From Branchiostoma floridae (Eukaryota > Chordata > Leptocardii > Amphioxiformes > Branchiostomatidae), in assembly GCF_000003815.2 (NCBI RefSeq), contig NC_049996.1, positions 9,390,715 through 9,450,714 of the forward strand: a stretch of DNA of 60,000 bases, written 5' to 3'. This document shows positions 24,119 to 35,969 of the stretch, in pieces. Position numbers and translations under genes: made by a program. Positions within the stretch are counted from its first letter, which is position 1. The number at the start of each line of letters is the position of its first letter. The notes under the pieces were generated by a model. That model saw nothing but the letters and a program-made list of their open reading frames with translations, had not been told where the DNA came from and did no database searches.

Positions 24119-24831
24119 GTAAGTGAACTTCTATACTTCGTTTTTAGACGAAAAGATGCCCCGGCATCGCCGTTTGTCGTTTCCATGTACGTAGAGATGT
24201 CACAAATGTAAAGTTCTGTCAGGAAACAGGTGAAGCTGAGTTGTTAAAAGTAAAGAAGCTGTCCACTCAGTTGATGTTGGCTTTCGAAGGGTTTGTGTAA
24301 CTATGTAAACCCGAACATTCAGTACTCTTTATCTATGGTGAAGGGAACAAGTAAGTATCAGCCGAATTTGGGTATGTCTACATTGTTACATTCATGTTAC
24401 ATTCTGAACCCTAAGTACTTGTGCAATGCTAGACAGAACATTGCTGATCATTGTTTACAAATCTACAGTCACTTGCTACAGTGTCTCTGCCAGGCCATAG
24501 TGATTTGGTTACATGGATGACAGCATCTGGACAAAACTCAGATGCGGACGAACGACTGATAAAACATTGCCTTCATTATGAAATCTAAGTAGTCAGGAAA
24601 GATGCACAATTGACTGAACAAATGACTCGGGATATGGAATTGACTTTGGCGCGCTATGAGATTTGTATCTAGTTTTCTGATTTCAATTTGCGATATGCTT
24701 CTTCCGAATTTTGGAGCTTCTTTGTACGATTTACAGTATGACCGCAGACATTGAGGCGATGACAGTTGATGCGGGTGGGTGCCATCCATATACTTTTAAA
24801 CTCACTGTCGCTTTGCTATATATGTACATAC

Positions 24832-24933
24832 TTGTCTGGGCAAGATAGAAGACTCTTCATCTGTTTGACTTGTGCAAAATGGTAGGACATGTCTGTGGCC
24901 AGGACCATGTCTATCACCAGCGTTCTGAAATCC
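24832..24933 (-). CDS. PDE1: PDE1 exon 11
   Basis: Encodes DFRTLVIDMVLATDMSYHFA and then QVKQMKSLLSCPD. LVIxMVLATDMSxHFxQ is strongly conserved in PDE1. Acceptor CTGTGTCTGCAG, donor GTATGT, phases 2 and 2. Confidence 0.97.
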
Positions 24934-25189
24934 CTGCAGACACAGAAAAATATTTTAAATAAAATGGTATGTTTAATCGGTAGGAACTAATGTGTACCTT
25001 TACAATATTTTACGTTCTGCGACAATGTGTGATCATTACATTTACAAGAGTCATATGACGTATACTTGAAATAATAATTCAAATGTGTGCATGTATAACA
25101 GCTCTTTACTTGCAACCATCCTTAAAATGTACAATTTTACAACAATCCATATTAATTGCAACCGTCCTGTACGATTTTCCAATCCTTAC

Positions 25190-25315
25190 TTGTAATCATC
25201 CTTGGACATGTTGTATACAATGTTGAGGTTGTCATCTGTCATGAGCCGAAAGGCGGCGCTTATGTGGTGGTTTTCCTGCACCGCTCTGTCATTGTACACC
25301 AGCGCAGTTTCTGTC
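25190..25315 (-). CDS. PDE1: PDE1 exon 10
   Basis: Encodes TETALVYNDRAVQENHHISA and then AFRLMTDDNLNIVYNMSKDD. LxYNDRxVxENHHxSAAxRLM is conserved in PDE1 and includes the second histidine pair of the catalytic pocket. Acceptor CATATCAG, donor GTAAGG, phases 2 and 2. Confidence 0.97.
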
Positions 25316-25713
25316 CTGATATGGCAAAATGACAAACATAACTATGAGTACTACTAAATATACGAAATATTTGTGAATAGAAAACAGCTCCAGGCCTTTA
25401 AAATCTCGGCCTTCACTCTTGAAGTAATTTATTACGTGATGTTATGATAGTGCTTTGAATATTTTTCTTCTTTTTATTAGCCAAGTAAAGATACTTAAGC
25501 ACTACATTTCAAACAGAGTAAAAAATCTTTAACAGTCAAAACTTTTTGCAGTTATTTTACAAGGTATGTTGTGTGTGAAAGCAAACTTGTTACCTATGCA
25601 CATTTAAAATCATGTTTGTTTTATACGTCTGTACGTTTTGGTGGTGTTGAGTTTAATATGAAGAAAACATCTTGGTCATTATCAACATCATAAGGACCAG
25701 AGCAAGTATGTAC

Positions 25714-25814
25714 CTAGACATGACATGGAAATTGTTGGTCTCCCCTGTATGTTCAAAGTCATGAATCGCAGCAGAAAACACCACGGCAAAGATTTCCACG
25801 TCTGTCAGCCATTG
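25714..25814 (-). CDS. PDE1: PDE1 exon 9: HD metal-binding motif
   Basis: Encodes QWLTDVEIFAVVFSAAIHDF followed by EHTGETNNFHVMS. AAIHDFEHTG is the class I phosphodiesterase HD motif. It provides H445 and D446, which bind the catalytic zinc and magnesium. Acceptor CCCCACAG, donor GTACAT, phase 0 in and 2 out. Confidence 0.98.
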
Positions 25815-26176
25815 CTGTGGGGAAAAAGCAGAGGCGTTTGATTGGGTGAAATAAAGTTTCGAGTTAACCATAATGCATGTGCGACTGAGCGATGTTTAAC
25901 CTCACGTGGTCTGTTAATGTAATTAAAAGTAGCAAACTACTCTATATTCTTACTCAAACACATTCATATGCATGGTAACCAGGCCCACCAGCTCTGTCCT
26001 GCCACTTGCGACATAATGTAACTGAAGACCACGGGGTGTCTGTTACACCTCCAGTATCCATGGTGACAGCTATCCAGGTCATTGACCTTGTTTGTTTGGA
26101 GCATATGTACACATGGAGAAAAACAATATTTCCGCCTTAACAAAATGATATGTAAATGAAATGATATCTAACGTAC

Positions 26177-26317
26177 CACCAGTCCGGTCTGAAAGAGGAT
26201 ACTGTGCATAGTCTGTGTGACGTCAGCACCATGCACCAGGTTGTGGTAAGGGTTCTGGTATTTGCTGTAGCCGACCTCCAGGGCCTCCAGAAAGTTGAAG
26301 AGTGTTCCCACCCCGAT
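26177..26317 (-). CDS. PDE1: PDE1 exon 8: start of HD catalytic domain
   Basis: Forty-seven codons encoding IGVGTLFNFLEALEVGYSKY and then QNPYHNLVHGADVTQTMHSI. The PYHNxxHxADVTQ motif supplies the catalytic general acid (H405 in the 803-residue model) and the first metal-binding histidine (H409). Phase 0 at both ends, with acceptor ACCAAG and donor GTACGT. Confidence 0.97.
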
Positions 26318-26551
26318 CTTGGTCACGTGGGGAAAGAAGGTTAAGTCTGCGTGCTATACCTAAACCTGCTATATCAGCAGGAAGTAAATATATTTCTGAG
26401 GCATTGAACAATGGACATACTTTTTTTTACTGAAGATAGGGTGCAGTTTATACTGTCAACGTTGACTTGTCAAATGAACTTCACAAATCATACTAGCATA
26501 AGTACTGTAACAAGGATTGTCTGACAGAGAAAATGCATTGAAAGAGGATAC

Positions 26552-26668
26552 CTTGAACTTTGCGAGCAAGTCGTATCGCATCATTATCTCATACGTGACG
26601 TATCGCAGCGCTTGTCCGTTTGTGGCCTCATTCAGGGCAAACACGTCGAATGACCAGTCGTCCAAACT
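26552..26668 (-). CDS. PDE1: PDE1 exon 7
   Basis: Thirty-nine codons in phase 0, beginning SLDDWSFDVFALNEATNGQA and ending MMRYDLLAKFK. DxWSFDVFALNEA is a signature of PDE1 immediately before the catalytic core. Acceptor GCATTAGCAG, donor GTATCC. Confidence 0.95.
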
Positions 26669-26903
26669 CTGCTAATGCAACAAAAACAATAAAGATTAAT
26701 AGATTGAAGACACATTTTTGCCACACCGGGCTAAGTACAGGTCACAAGAAGACTTGCTGAAAAGATTCAGTACACAGATACAAAATCAAATTATCGTTGG
26801 ATAAATTCAACTTCTCCTCGCTTTTCTGTTATAGTGGAGACAAAAGGGCAGATATGTTTTATGATCGATGGTTTTTCTAGTTGCATTAGGAATATGAATT
26901 TTT

Positions 26904-26938
26904 CTACAGCACTTATGTGTATAAAATAAGTGCTGTAG
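26904..26938. repeat. Short perfect hairpin in PDE1 intron
   Basis: Arms CTACAGCACTTA and TAAGTGCTGTAG (12 bp each) surround an 11-nt AT-rich loop, between exons 6 and 7. The function is unknown; it is shorter than a typical miRNA precursor. Confidence 0.7.
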
Positions 26939-27355
26939 TAAAGGGCTATTAAACATGGCCCACAGGAAAGTAAGAAAAAGACAAAATATACTGGCAAATT
27001 GACAATATTATTAACTTAAGCAATTACGGCCAATATCTGACTACGTAAATTCTAAGTATGTTGTGACTGCTATAGATAATATAAGATAGCAAATCATATT
27101 GATTTTATGATAACATCCGATTTTGGTGATGTCACAGCTAGTTAACGTTTCTACATTGGCAAAGGCAATCACTACACCACCTTTGACCCATTACGTAAGT
27201 CACATGTCCGTAAGATCACGTGTTTAGACTATGTTAGTCAGCGATCATGAAGAAGATTAGAGATTCAACCAAAGGTTTATGGCACCTGCATTACTTTGTG
27301 TTAGAATGAAAGCATACTTTGTTATAGGTCAAAATAAATGCAGCTGGTACAAAAC

Positions 27356-27419
27356 CTTAAATAGCTTCATGACTGTGGGTGGGTACGTCACTGCTGAGGT
27401 CGACATCCTGCGGTATAAC
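27356..27419 (-). CDS. PDE1: PDE1 exon 6 (64 bp)
   Basis: Short exon encoding LYRRMSTSAVTYPPTVMKLF plus K. It corresponds to the vertebrate segment beginning MYRK and ending just before the DxWSFDVFALN block, and it is about one residue shorter. Acceptor AATTTTCAG, weak donor GTTTTG, phase 2 in and 0 out. The exact alignment of its end with exon 7 (LFK-SLDDWSF) supports the donor. Confidence 0.85.
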
Positions 27420-28001
27420 CTGAAAATTAAGTTCAAGTTTTCGCTGGGGGGTCAGCAGTCATGTCGGGTGCCTTTAGACATGAGCACAGAGCTTTTGATT
27501 TAAATAGCAAGATGCAATTTAGGAAAAGAAAGTGTCATGCAATTTAGGAAAAGAAAGTGTCATGCTCAGTTATACTCATCAGTTTGATATATCAATATGC
27601 CACAGAGTTGAATAGTTATGATAGAACCAACGGTGACAATACAATCACACACGGACGGACGTACACTCACATAATGATACGTATGATATTTCATGGTCAC
27701 AGAAACAACAAACAGCTAGTTGCCAACGGCTACCTCAAAACCGGGTGTGGTTGCGATGTCACCATGGCATACATCTAGTCACATAAGCATGCAAATTTGT
27801 CCAATGACGTTACAGCACACACGAATCAATAGAATATGACGTTTGTTACAATGTCATCTCAAAATGTGTTGCAGAATTTTCTACCGTATTTAGAGCATGC
27901 AGTAATGAGATGTAACATTTATTTCCATTCACCTAATATTTTCTTTCATGCCAAATCAGACTATCCATACTACTTTTCATGCTCTACACCCTCCCAAAAT
28001 G

Positions 28002-28090
28002 GAGACGTCATGGAAAAATGTGGAGATATGACGTCAACACTTTGTGATGGTCGTTTTCAATGACGTCGTCATCAATGACGTCGTCATGCA
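28002..28090. promoter_or_regulatory. Cluster of CRE-like TGACGTC motifs in PDE1 intron
   Basis: Contains one perfect TGACGTCA (28029-28036), a GACGTCA half nearby, and a tandem CAATGACGTCGTCAT pair (about 28059-28087), just after the exon 5 donor. CREB-type binding is inferred from motif only. Confidence 0.35.
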
Positions 28091-28106
28091 TGGTGACAGT
28101 CACTAC

Positions 28107-28289
28107 CTGTCCACCAGGTTGGCAGCGCGCACGGCCTGCACGATGCTGCGGAAAGTTTTCTTCTCTTTCTCGCCGCTCTTGGTAACGCTGGCGCTCCTGG
28201 TGAAGGTGGAGGCCAGCCAGTCCCGCACCTCCATGGGCACGGCATCGGGCTCCACCTCGCTGAGCTCATCGTCCTCGTCTATAAATCTT
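28107..28289 (-). CDS. PDE1: PDE1 exon 5: conserved pre-catalytic region
   Basis: Encodes RFIDEDDELSEVEPDAVPME, then VRDWLASTFTRSASVTKSGE and FRSIVQAVRAANLVD. The VRDWLASTFTR and FRSIVxAV blocks are hallmarks of PDE1 and lie between the calmodulin-binding sites and the catalytic domain. Acceptor TTTCTGACAG, donor GTAGTG, phases 2 and 2. The exon is markedly GC-richer than its surroundings. A Mutator-like MITE sits about 40 bp upstream of its acceptor. Confidence 0.95.
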
Positions 28290-28330
28290 CTGTCAGAAAT
28301 GTGGAATCATTAGTCAACGGAGAGGAGACG

Positions 28331-28498
28331 TAATCTCCGAGCAGATCCTACGGTAGCATAAAATAGTATCAAAGGCTACCAGAGGACTAAAGCCGGCTTA
28401 GGAGTGTGTTTCTAGATGGCAAATGGACACCTCTTGGCTGACTACACTCCTTGGCCTGTAAGGTATCTTATGCCATTGTAGGATCTGCTTGAAGATTA
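28331..28498. mobile_element. MITE family A, copy 2, with 9-bp target duplication
   Basis: Starts TAATCTCCGAGCAGATCCTA and ends with its inverse. It is flanked by GAGGAGACG on each side (28322-28330 and 28499-28507). A 9-bp duplication fits Mutator-like elements. It sits in the PDE1 intron 42 bp upstream of the exon 5 acceptor. Confidence 0.82.
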
Positions 28499-29700
28499 GA
28501 GGAGACGTTGACTTCACCATGTGTTAGGGGCGGGGTAACAATCTCGCAAACCTAAAGGGTTTCCAAGACCATGCCCTGAAGAAAAAGAAACTGTTTTACT
28601 GATAGTGCTGTTTCAAACATTTTTGAAACAGTCCTATTAGGAAAATAAGTTATATTCTGATGCCAATGGTGATCAAACCATGTTGGGTTATCCCATTGCC
28701 GCCACAGGACTCGAGACAACACATGCATTTAGGTATGCACATAAGAGTTACTGAGTCAAATCAGTACCACATGGAGACATAGAAAAAAAACTGGAATAAT
28801 CACGGTACTGAAATAAAAATGCGTTATACCTAGTGTGTTTCCACGCACCATAACTGACCAAGACTTGTGCCACATTTTGTCCTCCTGGAATCCTCTCTTT
28901 CTTTATATTTCTGCCTGTTGTTGTTGGAGATAGCAGACTGCCAAAAATAATAGTATCTGCTGTAAATACCAGCTACTAGCCTATGTGGAAACAGCCTTAA
29001 GAGGTTGTTTCCAAGATTATTCATATCAGGTATCTATTGCGTCTCGAGCCCTGGTACGGTATATGAGATGTAGATGTGAACAAAAAATTCTATTTGCAAA
29101 TCAAATTTATGTGCTACCTTCAGTATACTGCTCCTACATCAGCAACACCTTGGTTTACATACAGTTCAAAAGAAATGATGAGTGGTAATAAACTGGTCGT
29201 TGTGCTTGGAGTAGACGAACATGCAAAGACCTAGTACTCAGGACTTAAATTATCGACTCTACTTCATCTTAAGAGCAGAGCAGAGCATTCATGCAAATGA
29301 ATTCACGTTACTGCAGAATGGTTGTGCATGTCAGCATTGAAATATAGACAGGATATGGGCTAAACCACGAGTACGTAAGTCTTTCCCCCCTTACATTGTG
29401 GTGAATATTAAAGACTTTATACTAGATGTATATAGCTCTAAGTGAAGCTAAATATGCAACTGTCTATTGCAGCTGACAAGGTAGGGAGTGTCCATTCAAT
29501 TTAGACTGTAGGGTGTGTGCAGGGGGTACGCAGCAGTAGCCTACATATTACTGTTTGGGCACACATCATTTCAAATCCTGTGTTCGCAGCATCTCGCTAC
29601 TCTAAGCTCTGCATGTTGACATAGGAACTCTTTACTAGACAACACACTCTACAAGACAACACTCAAGTTAAGAGTAATGACCGACAAGTCAATAGTGCAC

Positions 29701-29730
29701 GGAGAGAGAGAGAGAAAGAGAAAGAGAGAT
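29701..29730. repeat. GA-rich microsatellite
   Basis: A run of GAGAGA with AAAG interruptions, in the PDE1 intron between exons 4 and 5. Confidence 0.8.
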
Positions 29731-31255
29731 AGGAACAGAAATGTGATCTTATAGACAAAAGTGAGAGGAAAAAGGGCGTTCTTTTAAAAGGATATTCCAT
29801 CTTAGACGTCCATGCTGGATACATACCATTTGTTTAGTCCAAGGCACGTGCATATTCTGCCGTTTCTTTGCCTAGTCAAAAACAGGAGGACGCTTGTATG
29901 TTGAGATAAATTGTTTGATGACTAGATCTTTTGTGTGGATATCACAACATGTCCATTTCTGTGTAGCCATTCCACTTTTTCGCCGATGGAAAAGAAACTC
30001 AAAATGGAATATCCCTGAATACATCTGTGCGTTTGCGAACTAGCTTTCGCGTGTATGTTTTTTTTTATGTCTCTCGCTGGGTGCAAATGACAGGTGAAAC
30101 AAAAACTGTTTCCACTAAACAAACTAAGGCTCCTCCTGATTCCTACGCTTCTACAGTCTACGTGGAGATGGAAGGGGGTGCAAATGTTGATCGTATTGTA
30201 CATTACCTATCCTTAGACGGGTCATTCTTTGTTTCCTGATGTACTTTCGATTTTCGTGAGTCAGTGCTAGTCGGCAGTAGGAAAGAAAACATACCTGACG
30301 CCATGCGGTAAGTACCAACAAATCACACCGTCATGAGGTTTAACATGGTTTTGAGCTACATTCCTACAGCTAGTTCTCATTATCCTACTTATAGTCTACT
30401 TTTACAGGTCCATATAATCTACATTCACATTGGTATGGTGTCACAGATGCTACTATAAAATGTGGTGGGATGATATGTCTAAATCTATTTGATAAGTAAA
30501 AATGGTATTTGATGTTGTTTACAAAGGAAAAGGCGATATCAAGGTATTTTGGAACTTATTGGTTGGTACGTTTTACCATGTTCAAACAATCAGTTTATAG
30601 AAAGGAAAAAAAAAAGGACCGACGCCGATATACTGAATGATTTCCACCGAGTTTATCAAGAAAAAAAAGTACATGAATACAACAGACTGTAATCCTGAAC
30701 ATATGTATATGTTAACTAAGACAGAAGTGAAACAAAATCGTCATTTATAATGAAAACAAATCTGTCATCATGTCACTTAACGTGACAACAGAAAATAGTA
30801 TGTAATAAATATAAACATAACACAGGTTGTGACATGTACTTAAAACCTGTGTGTATACATGAAACAACACACAACGTTCTTGTGGAGCTGGTTCACAGAA
30901 TGGTGGAGGGAAGAGAGGAAGTAAGAAGTAACATGACAGTAACATGGTACGAGAATGACATTTATATAGACATTTTCCTGTGAGAAACACATTGAAACCA
31001 GCCACTTCCCATGTTCATTAACCAGTTGGTATATCGCAATGTTAATCAGGAATAGGAAGAGTAGATGAATTGTACGTGAACACGACAATCTCTTCATGTC
31101 CCATTTTATATTATGTAAGGGTGCAATACGGGTCTTGATAGCCTTGCAAATGTAGGTGGCTATAAGTATAATGGAGTCCCTTTTGGTTACTGCAGATTCG
31201 GTTACAAAGTATGGGAAATGTTTAAAAATCATGTTTAAGGGTTATGTGAGGTCAC

Positions 31256-31372
31256 CTGGCGTCATCGGTGGCGACTATCTCCAGTACATCGGCGATGTAG
31301 TGCAGGTTGCGCTTGAGCAGGTTACTGGGCACATTTCCCCGGGACTGCAGAAACGTGCAGATCTTCCGTATC
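31256..31372 (-). CDS. PDE1: PDE1 exon 4: calmodulin-binding-like helix and inhibitory-region start
   Basis: Encodes IRKICTFLQSRGNVPSNLLK followed by RNLHYIADVLEIVATDDA. It aligns with the conserved PDE1 block that in vertebrates reads roughly LKxLVKQLERGxVxxxDLKKNxEYAAxVLExVYIDET. With the end of exon 3 it forms a basic amphipathic stretch typical of calmodulin binding. Acceptor TGTACAG, donor GTGACC, phases 2 in and 2 out. Confidence 0.9.
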
Positions 31373-32502
31373 CTGTACATGGGAGAGTAATGATAGTCAC
31401 ATAATTTAGCATATGTGACATTGTATTCTGCTAGCATAGTAATAGATAGTAGCTGAGCTGACTACCGAAACCAAAATCCAACTCTCACAAAATTGTCTGT
31501 ACAGAATGTCTCAGTTGTGGAACAGCAGAGGCGACAATTACAAGTATTGGACTCTAATTATTGCCTTTAAGGAATTCTGTTATTTTTTCACTCTACTGTC
31601 TGTCTCTGTAAGTTTTTAATTGTAATGTGTAAACATGAATGTGTAGATCAGAGGAAGAATAGTCTCTTACGAGGCTAATTGTGGATCTAGATAAACTCAA
31701 TTCAACTCAGACTCAATCCTGTCAACGGAAATCAAATCAAGCATTCGACGGAAATTCATGTCAACTTGTGAGCGGAAGTACAAATTGATATGTATACACT
31801 GCATCCGTGAAAATAATGTCTATTTCCTTATAAGACTACGGAAACAAATTATGGAAGAGGCAGTTGGTAACAGCTTTGTGCATGTCGTGTAAAATGAGTA
31901 TCCACTGACGTCTTTGAGTGTGCAAAACGCGTAAATAATATCATTGCTGCCTGGCTTCCTTTCGAGCGCGCGCAATTTGCCTTTCCTCATTACCGTGCAA
32001 AGTGGTGTACGGATAATCACCCATCGTTATGGATGATATGCACCGGACCATACAGATCAGTATAGCCCCGCTTTAAAATAAATCAACGATGTATCCGTAT
32101 GGGTGTATGCAAGAGGTATTACTAACTTTTGAATAAATCGCAATGTATTTATGGTATGATAGATTCTAGTATATTGTTTATAACTGTTGTTTTATTAACT
32201 CCAAGAGCTGCTCTTCCAGAAGTAACACCAACAACATCCAACAATTACAAGTACTAGCAATCGTCATACAAAATATCATATAACGTATTATATGATATGA
32301 TATAACATAGTATAGCAAGTGTATTCCTGTAGGTTGTATGTGTGATGTCTAATGATGATTGCTTTCTATATCTAAATGATGTTAGGAAACAGCACAGAAA
32401 TGTCCTGTCACGCTTGTAAGAAATGTTTCTATTGCACTGGTGTGATTTGTAATGTACTTTGTATTTTGTTGAATAAAGCCTGAAAAATGTGTGATGTCTA
32501 AC

Positions 32503-32659
32503 CTTTTACTAGCCTTCTCCAGTGCTTCCAGTGAGTCGGTTGGAGGCAGGTTATCTGTGCACAGCTCCAGGCTCATGGTCAGGTCCTCCTTCGATGGTCC
32601 TTGCCTTCGTGGCGGGCTGCCCTTCTTCCGAGGTGTGAGTCTTTTTCCGGAGACTGACT
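32503..32659 (-). CDS. PDE1: PDE1 exon 3: linker leading into calmodulin-binding region
   Basis: Begins after a pyrimidine-rich acceptor (TTTTTTTTCTGTCTATAAAAAG) and enters in phase 1. The sequence upstream has an in-frame stop, which helps place the start. It encodes a basic Ser/Pro stretch (ESVSGKRLTPRKKGSPPRRQ) and then SLEALEKASK, which aligns with the family segment just before the first calmodulin-binding helix. It ends in phase 2 at a weak donor, GTTAGA. The protein continuity with exon 4 (EKASKR-IRKICTFLQ) is the main support for that donor. Confidence 0.75.
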
Positions 32660-33747
32660 CTTTTTATAGACAGAAAAAAAACAAGCACCGCGTATCAACA
32701 GAGACCAACTTTGATGTTTGCAAATGCTGGATTGAGTCGGTTCGTGTTTCACGGTCGTGATGCAAAATAATGCCACGCTTTGGCAAACGGAATCCGCCAA
32801 CAATTCTTCTCTCTTCTGCGTGAAGATATTCTACTTCAGCGCGTGAAATGTTTTGCATTAAGGCATTACGTGAAAGGAGTAAAATGTACAGCGGTTAGGC
32901 TGGTCACGATTTGAAATCTCAAATGAAATCGCCGGTAATAGGAGTATAACCAGAAGCCAGCCCATTGAAGAACCATGGAAACAGATAGCATAAACGTGAA
33001 ATTTCACTAATAGGCAGTGTGATGTTACCGGAACAATGCGCCATATTTAGCCAGAGCTTTGGCTCTTATTGATGTAGTATTACGAGCAATGGTGCACGTA
33101 CCCTAATAAGTAAATGGCTGCCTTACTTTAAAGCGATGTTGATATGGATAGTCACGAGCAATAGAAAAACTATACTGCTCTGGTTAGCATTGGATTAGTC
33201 TTAGATTTTCTTTCTGGCGTTTTCTAAATCGAACCTGCAAGTAGCTTCACCATAAATATTGATAAACCTTTTAAAGGATTGCTTTCTCGAGCGAGGGATA
33301 ACGTGGCACGACATAGTACAATCTCAGGCCCCTGCAATAATCTAAAATAGTACTTCATTTAATCTAACTCTTATCTGTTTACTGTAGTTCTAGCTATAGA
33401 AATTATTCGTGAACACTAATAGTAAACACTATCGTACCTGCTGTACATGTACACCATCCTCATCCAAATTGCTACCATAATCTTTCGAGATGGACGGGTG
33501 TCTAAATATCCTACCTGCTTAAAGGCTTAGGCCAGGTGTTTGTCCCTTATTTTTCTCTAAGAACGGTTTGTCAGCCAATACGGTACTTTCCAGCATCTTT
33601 AAAAAAACTCCGCCAGTCTACCGATACATACTCCGAATCTATCCGCAAATACAGTATCCACCCGGTAGTTTGTTTTGATGATTTTACCACACTGTATGCC
33701 CGGTATACCACAGGTTAGTAGTGTATGCGTTAATCACCAATACTTAC

Positions 33748-33961
33748 TCCAATGCCGGGTGATAGCGCTCCTTTCAAGGCCCTGAAAAGCCGCCGCGAAA
33801 CGCCTTCCCATACAAAACACGTGATTGGTGGCCCCAACCAGGGTACCGGGATATGAGAAATCTATAGTTTTTTCCTCAAAAATGGAAGATTTTCGCCGAT
33901 ACTCCCTTCGCCTCGGACGATGAGGACGTAGATTAGGCCTTTGGTCTTGCGAACCCTCCAT
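33748..33961 (-). CDS. PDE1: Candidate alternative PDE1 first exon (soluble, basic N-terminus)
   Basis: Lies in the intron between exons 2 and 3. An ATG opens a frame of 71 codons plus one base, ending at a strong GTAAGT donor in phase 1. That is the same exit phase as exon 2, so it can splice directly to exon 3. The product begins MEGSQDQRPNLRPHRPRRRE and contains RRKSSIF, a PKA-type site-like motif; no hydrophobic anchor is visible. An AT-rich TATAATAA lies about 60 bp upstream of the ATG on this strand. Vertebrate PDE1 genes use alternative first exons, which makes this plausible, but no transcript evidence is available here. Confidence 0.45.
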
Positions 33962-34310
33962 GTCTGCCCGAGCCCGCCGATGCCACCACGGTAGAACGAT
34001 TAGATTCGTGAGAGCGAAATTATTATACCTGGTACCTGCGTCATACCAGGCCAACGTTATCAGATAATCTAATTACTAAATACGCCAGAAAAGAGGCTGA
34101 AAAACGCCCTAAGTTAACTGACACGTGCTGGCGATAAACGTTGAAAAGCAGACCGCGTCAACATCAGATAGATTTCAGTATCTGACCAAACCATATGGAC
34201 TTCCCACTGTGCTGTCTTTCTTCCAATCGGTAAGGGTTTAACAAACGGTGTAGAAATAGCATAGCCAATTAAAAGTGCTAGACGAGTACCTGTCTTGCAT
34301 ACGCACTTAC

Positions 34311-34394
34311 CATTGGAGGACGAAGACTTGGGGGGTTGCACAGAGCATCCCTGCGTGTCATTTTCAACTGCATTCTTTTCGCCAGAGTTGGCAA
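34311..34394 (-). CDS. PDE1: PDE1 exon 2: Ser/Asn-rich linker
   Basis: Bounded by a strong acceptor (CCTGTCTCTTGCAG) and a consensus donor (GTAAGTGC). It enters and leaves in phase 1 and encodes a linker beginning ANSGEKNAVENDT and ending PPKSSSSN. It has no recognisable domain. It is supported by its splice sites and by phase agreement with exons 1 and 3. It would be skipped by transcripts starting at the alternative first exon (33748-33961). Confidence 0.65.
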
Positions 34395-35969
34395 CTGCAA
34401 GAGACAGGTGGTATAAAGCGTCATTGATTCAATCAGATTGATGAAAGGTGTTTGAGATGCCTGCCCACATATATTCCTTGTGCATTAATATTGACGTCAT
34501 TAAAAGCAACGTATATGCCATTTCAGCAAAATTCAGATCTGCATCATAGAATTCAGATGACATCATAACTGCGCCATACGGAGTGGTTTTTTTTAATACA
34601 ACATGCCGGTAAGACAATCAATTATGTTTGTTTGTTTGTTTCAATTTGTTTGGCCTTTATTACCTTCGGCAGAATGGCAAGGTTATGTTTTGAAAGATGA
34701 TGTAGTGTCTCTATATGTAGGTCAACAACATATAAGTAGAGTAGCTGTAGATGGATAATAATGATATTTGGTATTTGAGTAGCGGTTGCAGAAACAAAGG
34801 TCCTGTTCGAAAAAAATTCACCTGAAGCTTTCCGTCGGCACTGCAGCGGGGCGAATGTGTTTGTGTGTGTGTTTGCGTACAAGATAACTCGAGACGTTGT
34901 GGATCGTTTTGAATGATTTTTGGTAGTTATGTTTCATTAATGAGAAGCTAAAATCAGCCTGCAGGCCGCTTTTCATTGAGGTCATGAGGGAGGTTAGGGT
35001 CAGATAAAATTTGACAGAGATACTGATTACATCGAATCCTAATAAATCTATCTACATATCTAGTTTTCACCTAGTTTTCATCCTTAACTAGGTAGGGAGG
35101 GACCTGTAGTCAAGCTGACCCCCCCCCCCCCCTCCCCCTCCAGCTCTTCCCAAAATAGACCAGAATAGCTTTCATTCCAGCTTAATTGAAGCCGGAGAGA
35201 ATCCTTGGCTATTTCAAGGAAACAGTAACCCTGAAGGACTCATCTAGATTTAGTGAAGGCACATTTTCTTGTTGTTTCTGTTGTTATGTCACGAAACTAT
35301 AGTCCCAATAATTTTGGGTTCGTTGTATAGGGATAATGTAATTATCCTTTGACTTTGTTCTGAAAGGTGACCTAACAAAGAAGCAGGATAGATGCATAGT
35401 TATCAAGATTTGATCACCATTGCTCAAAGCAATATGCCGTAAATCATTATGCAGATTTCACATTCACATTTGCCCATCGTTGAAGTAGAATTCGTCACGC
35501 AAGAGTACCATTGTGACTTAAGTAGCTAGCTATTGTCCATACGGGACTTTGACAGCGTTTGTATGTACATCCGATAGCTGTCAACAGCTATTACCCTTAT
35601 ATTATAGTGTTTATATTTGCTGTGAGAGCTAATATGATGACGTCACTGGCAGTTCTAAGCTTTGGTTATTTCATGACAGAAGAAACCAGCAAAAACAATA
35701 TGTCTCCTCGGAAAACATTTATAATCATTATGATTGTTGGCATTCAGCTCTAATTAATGTTTTCTACTACCTGCCACAAACATCCTCATACATTCGCATC
35801 CAATTTTAAGTGGGAATCGTAGTTATCAAAGTTAGTGATTATGCAAGCTGCATATGAATAGTATACTATATTCTGCAAGTAGTGAAAATGGCATCAAGGT
35901 CTTTCTGGTGAATGGTGAAAGGTATAATGTTGGTATTTTTTTACTATGCAAACCTGTTTGAAACGGTAC

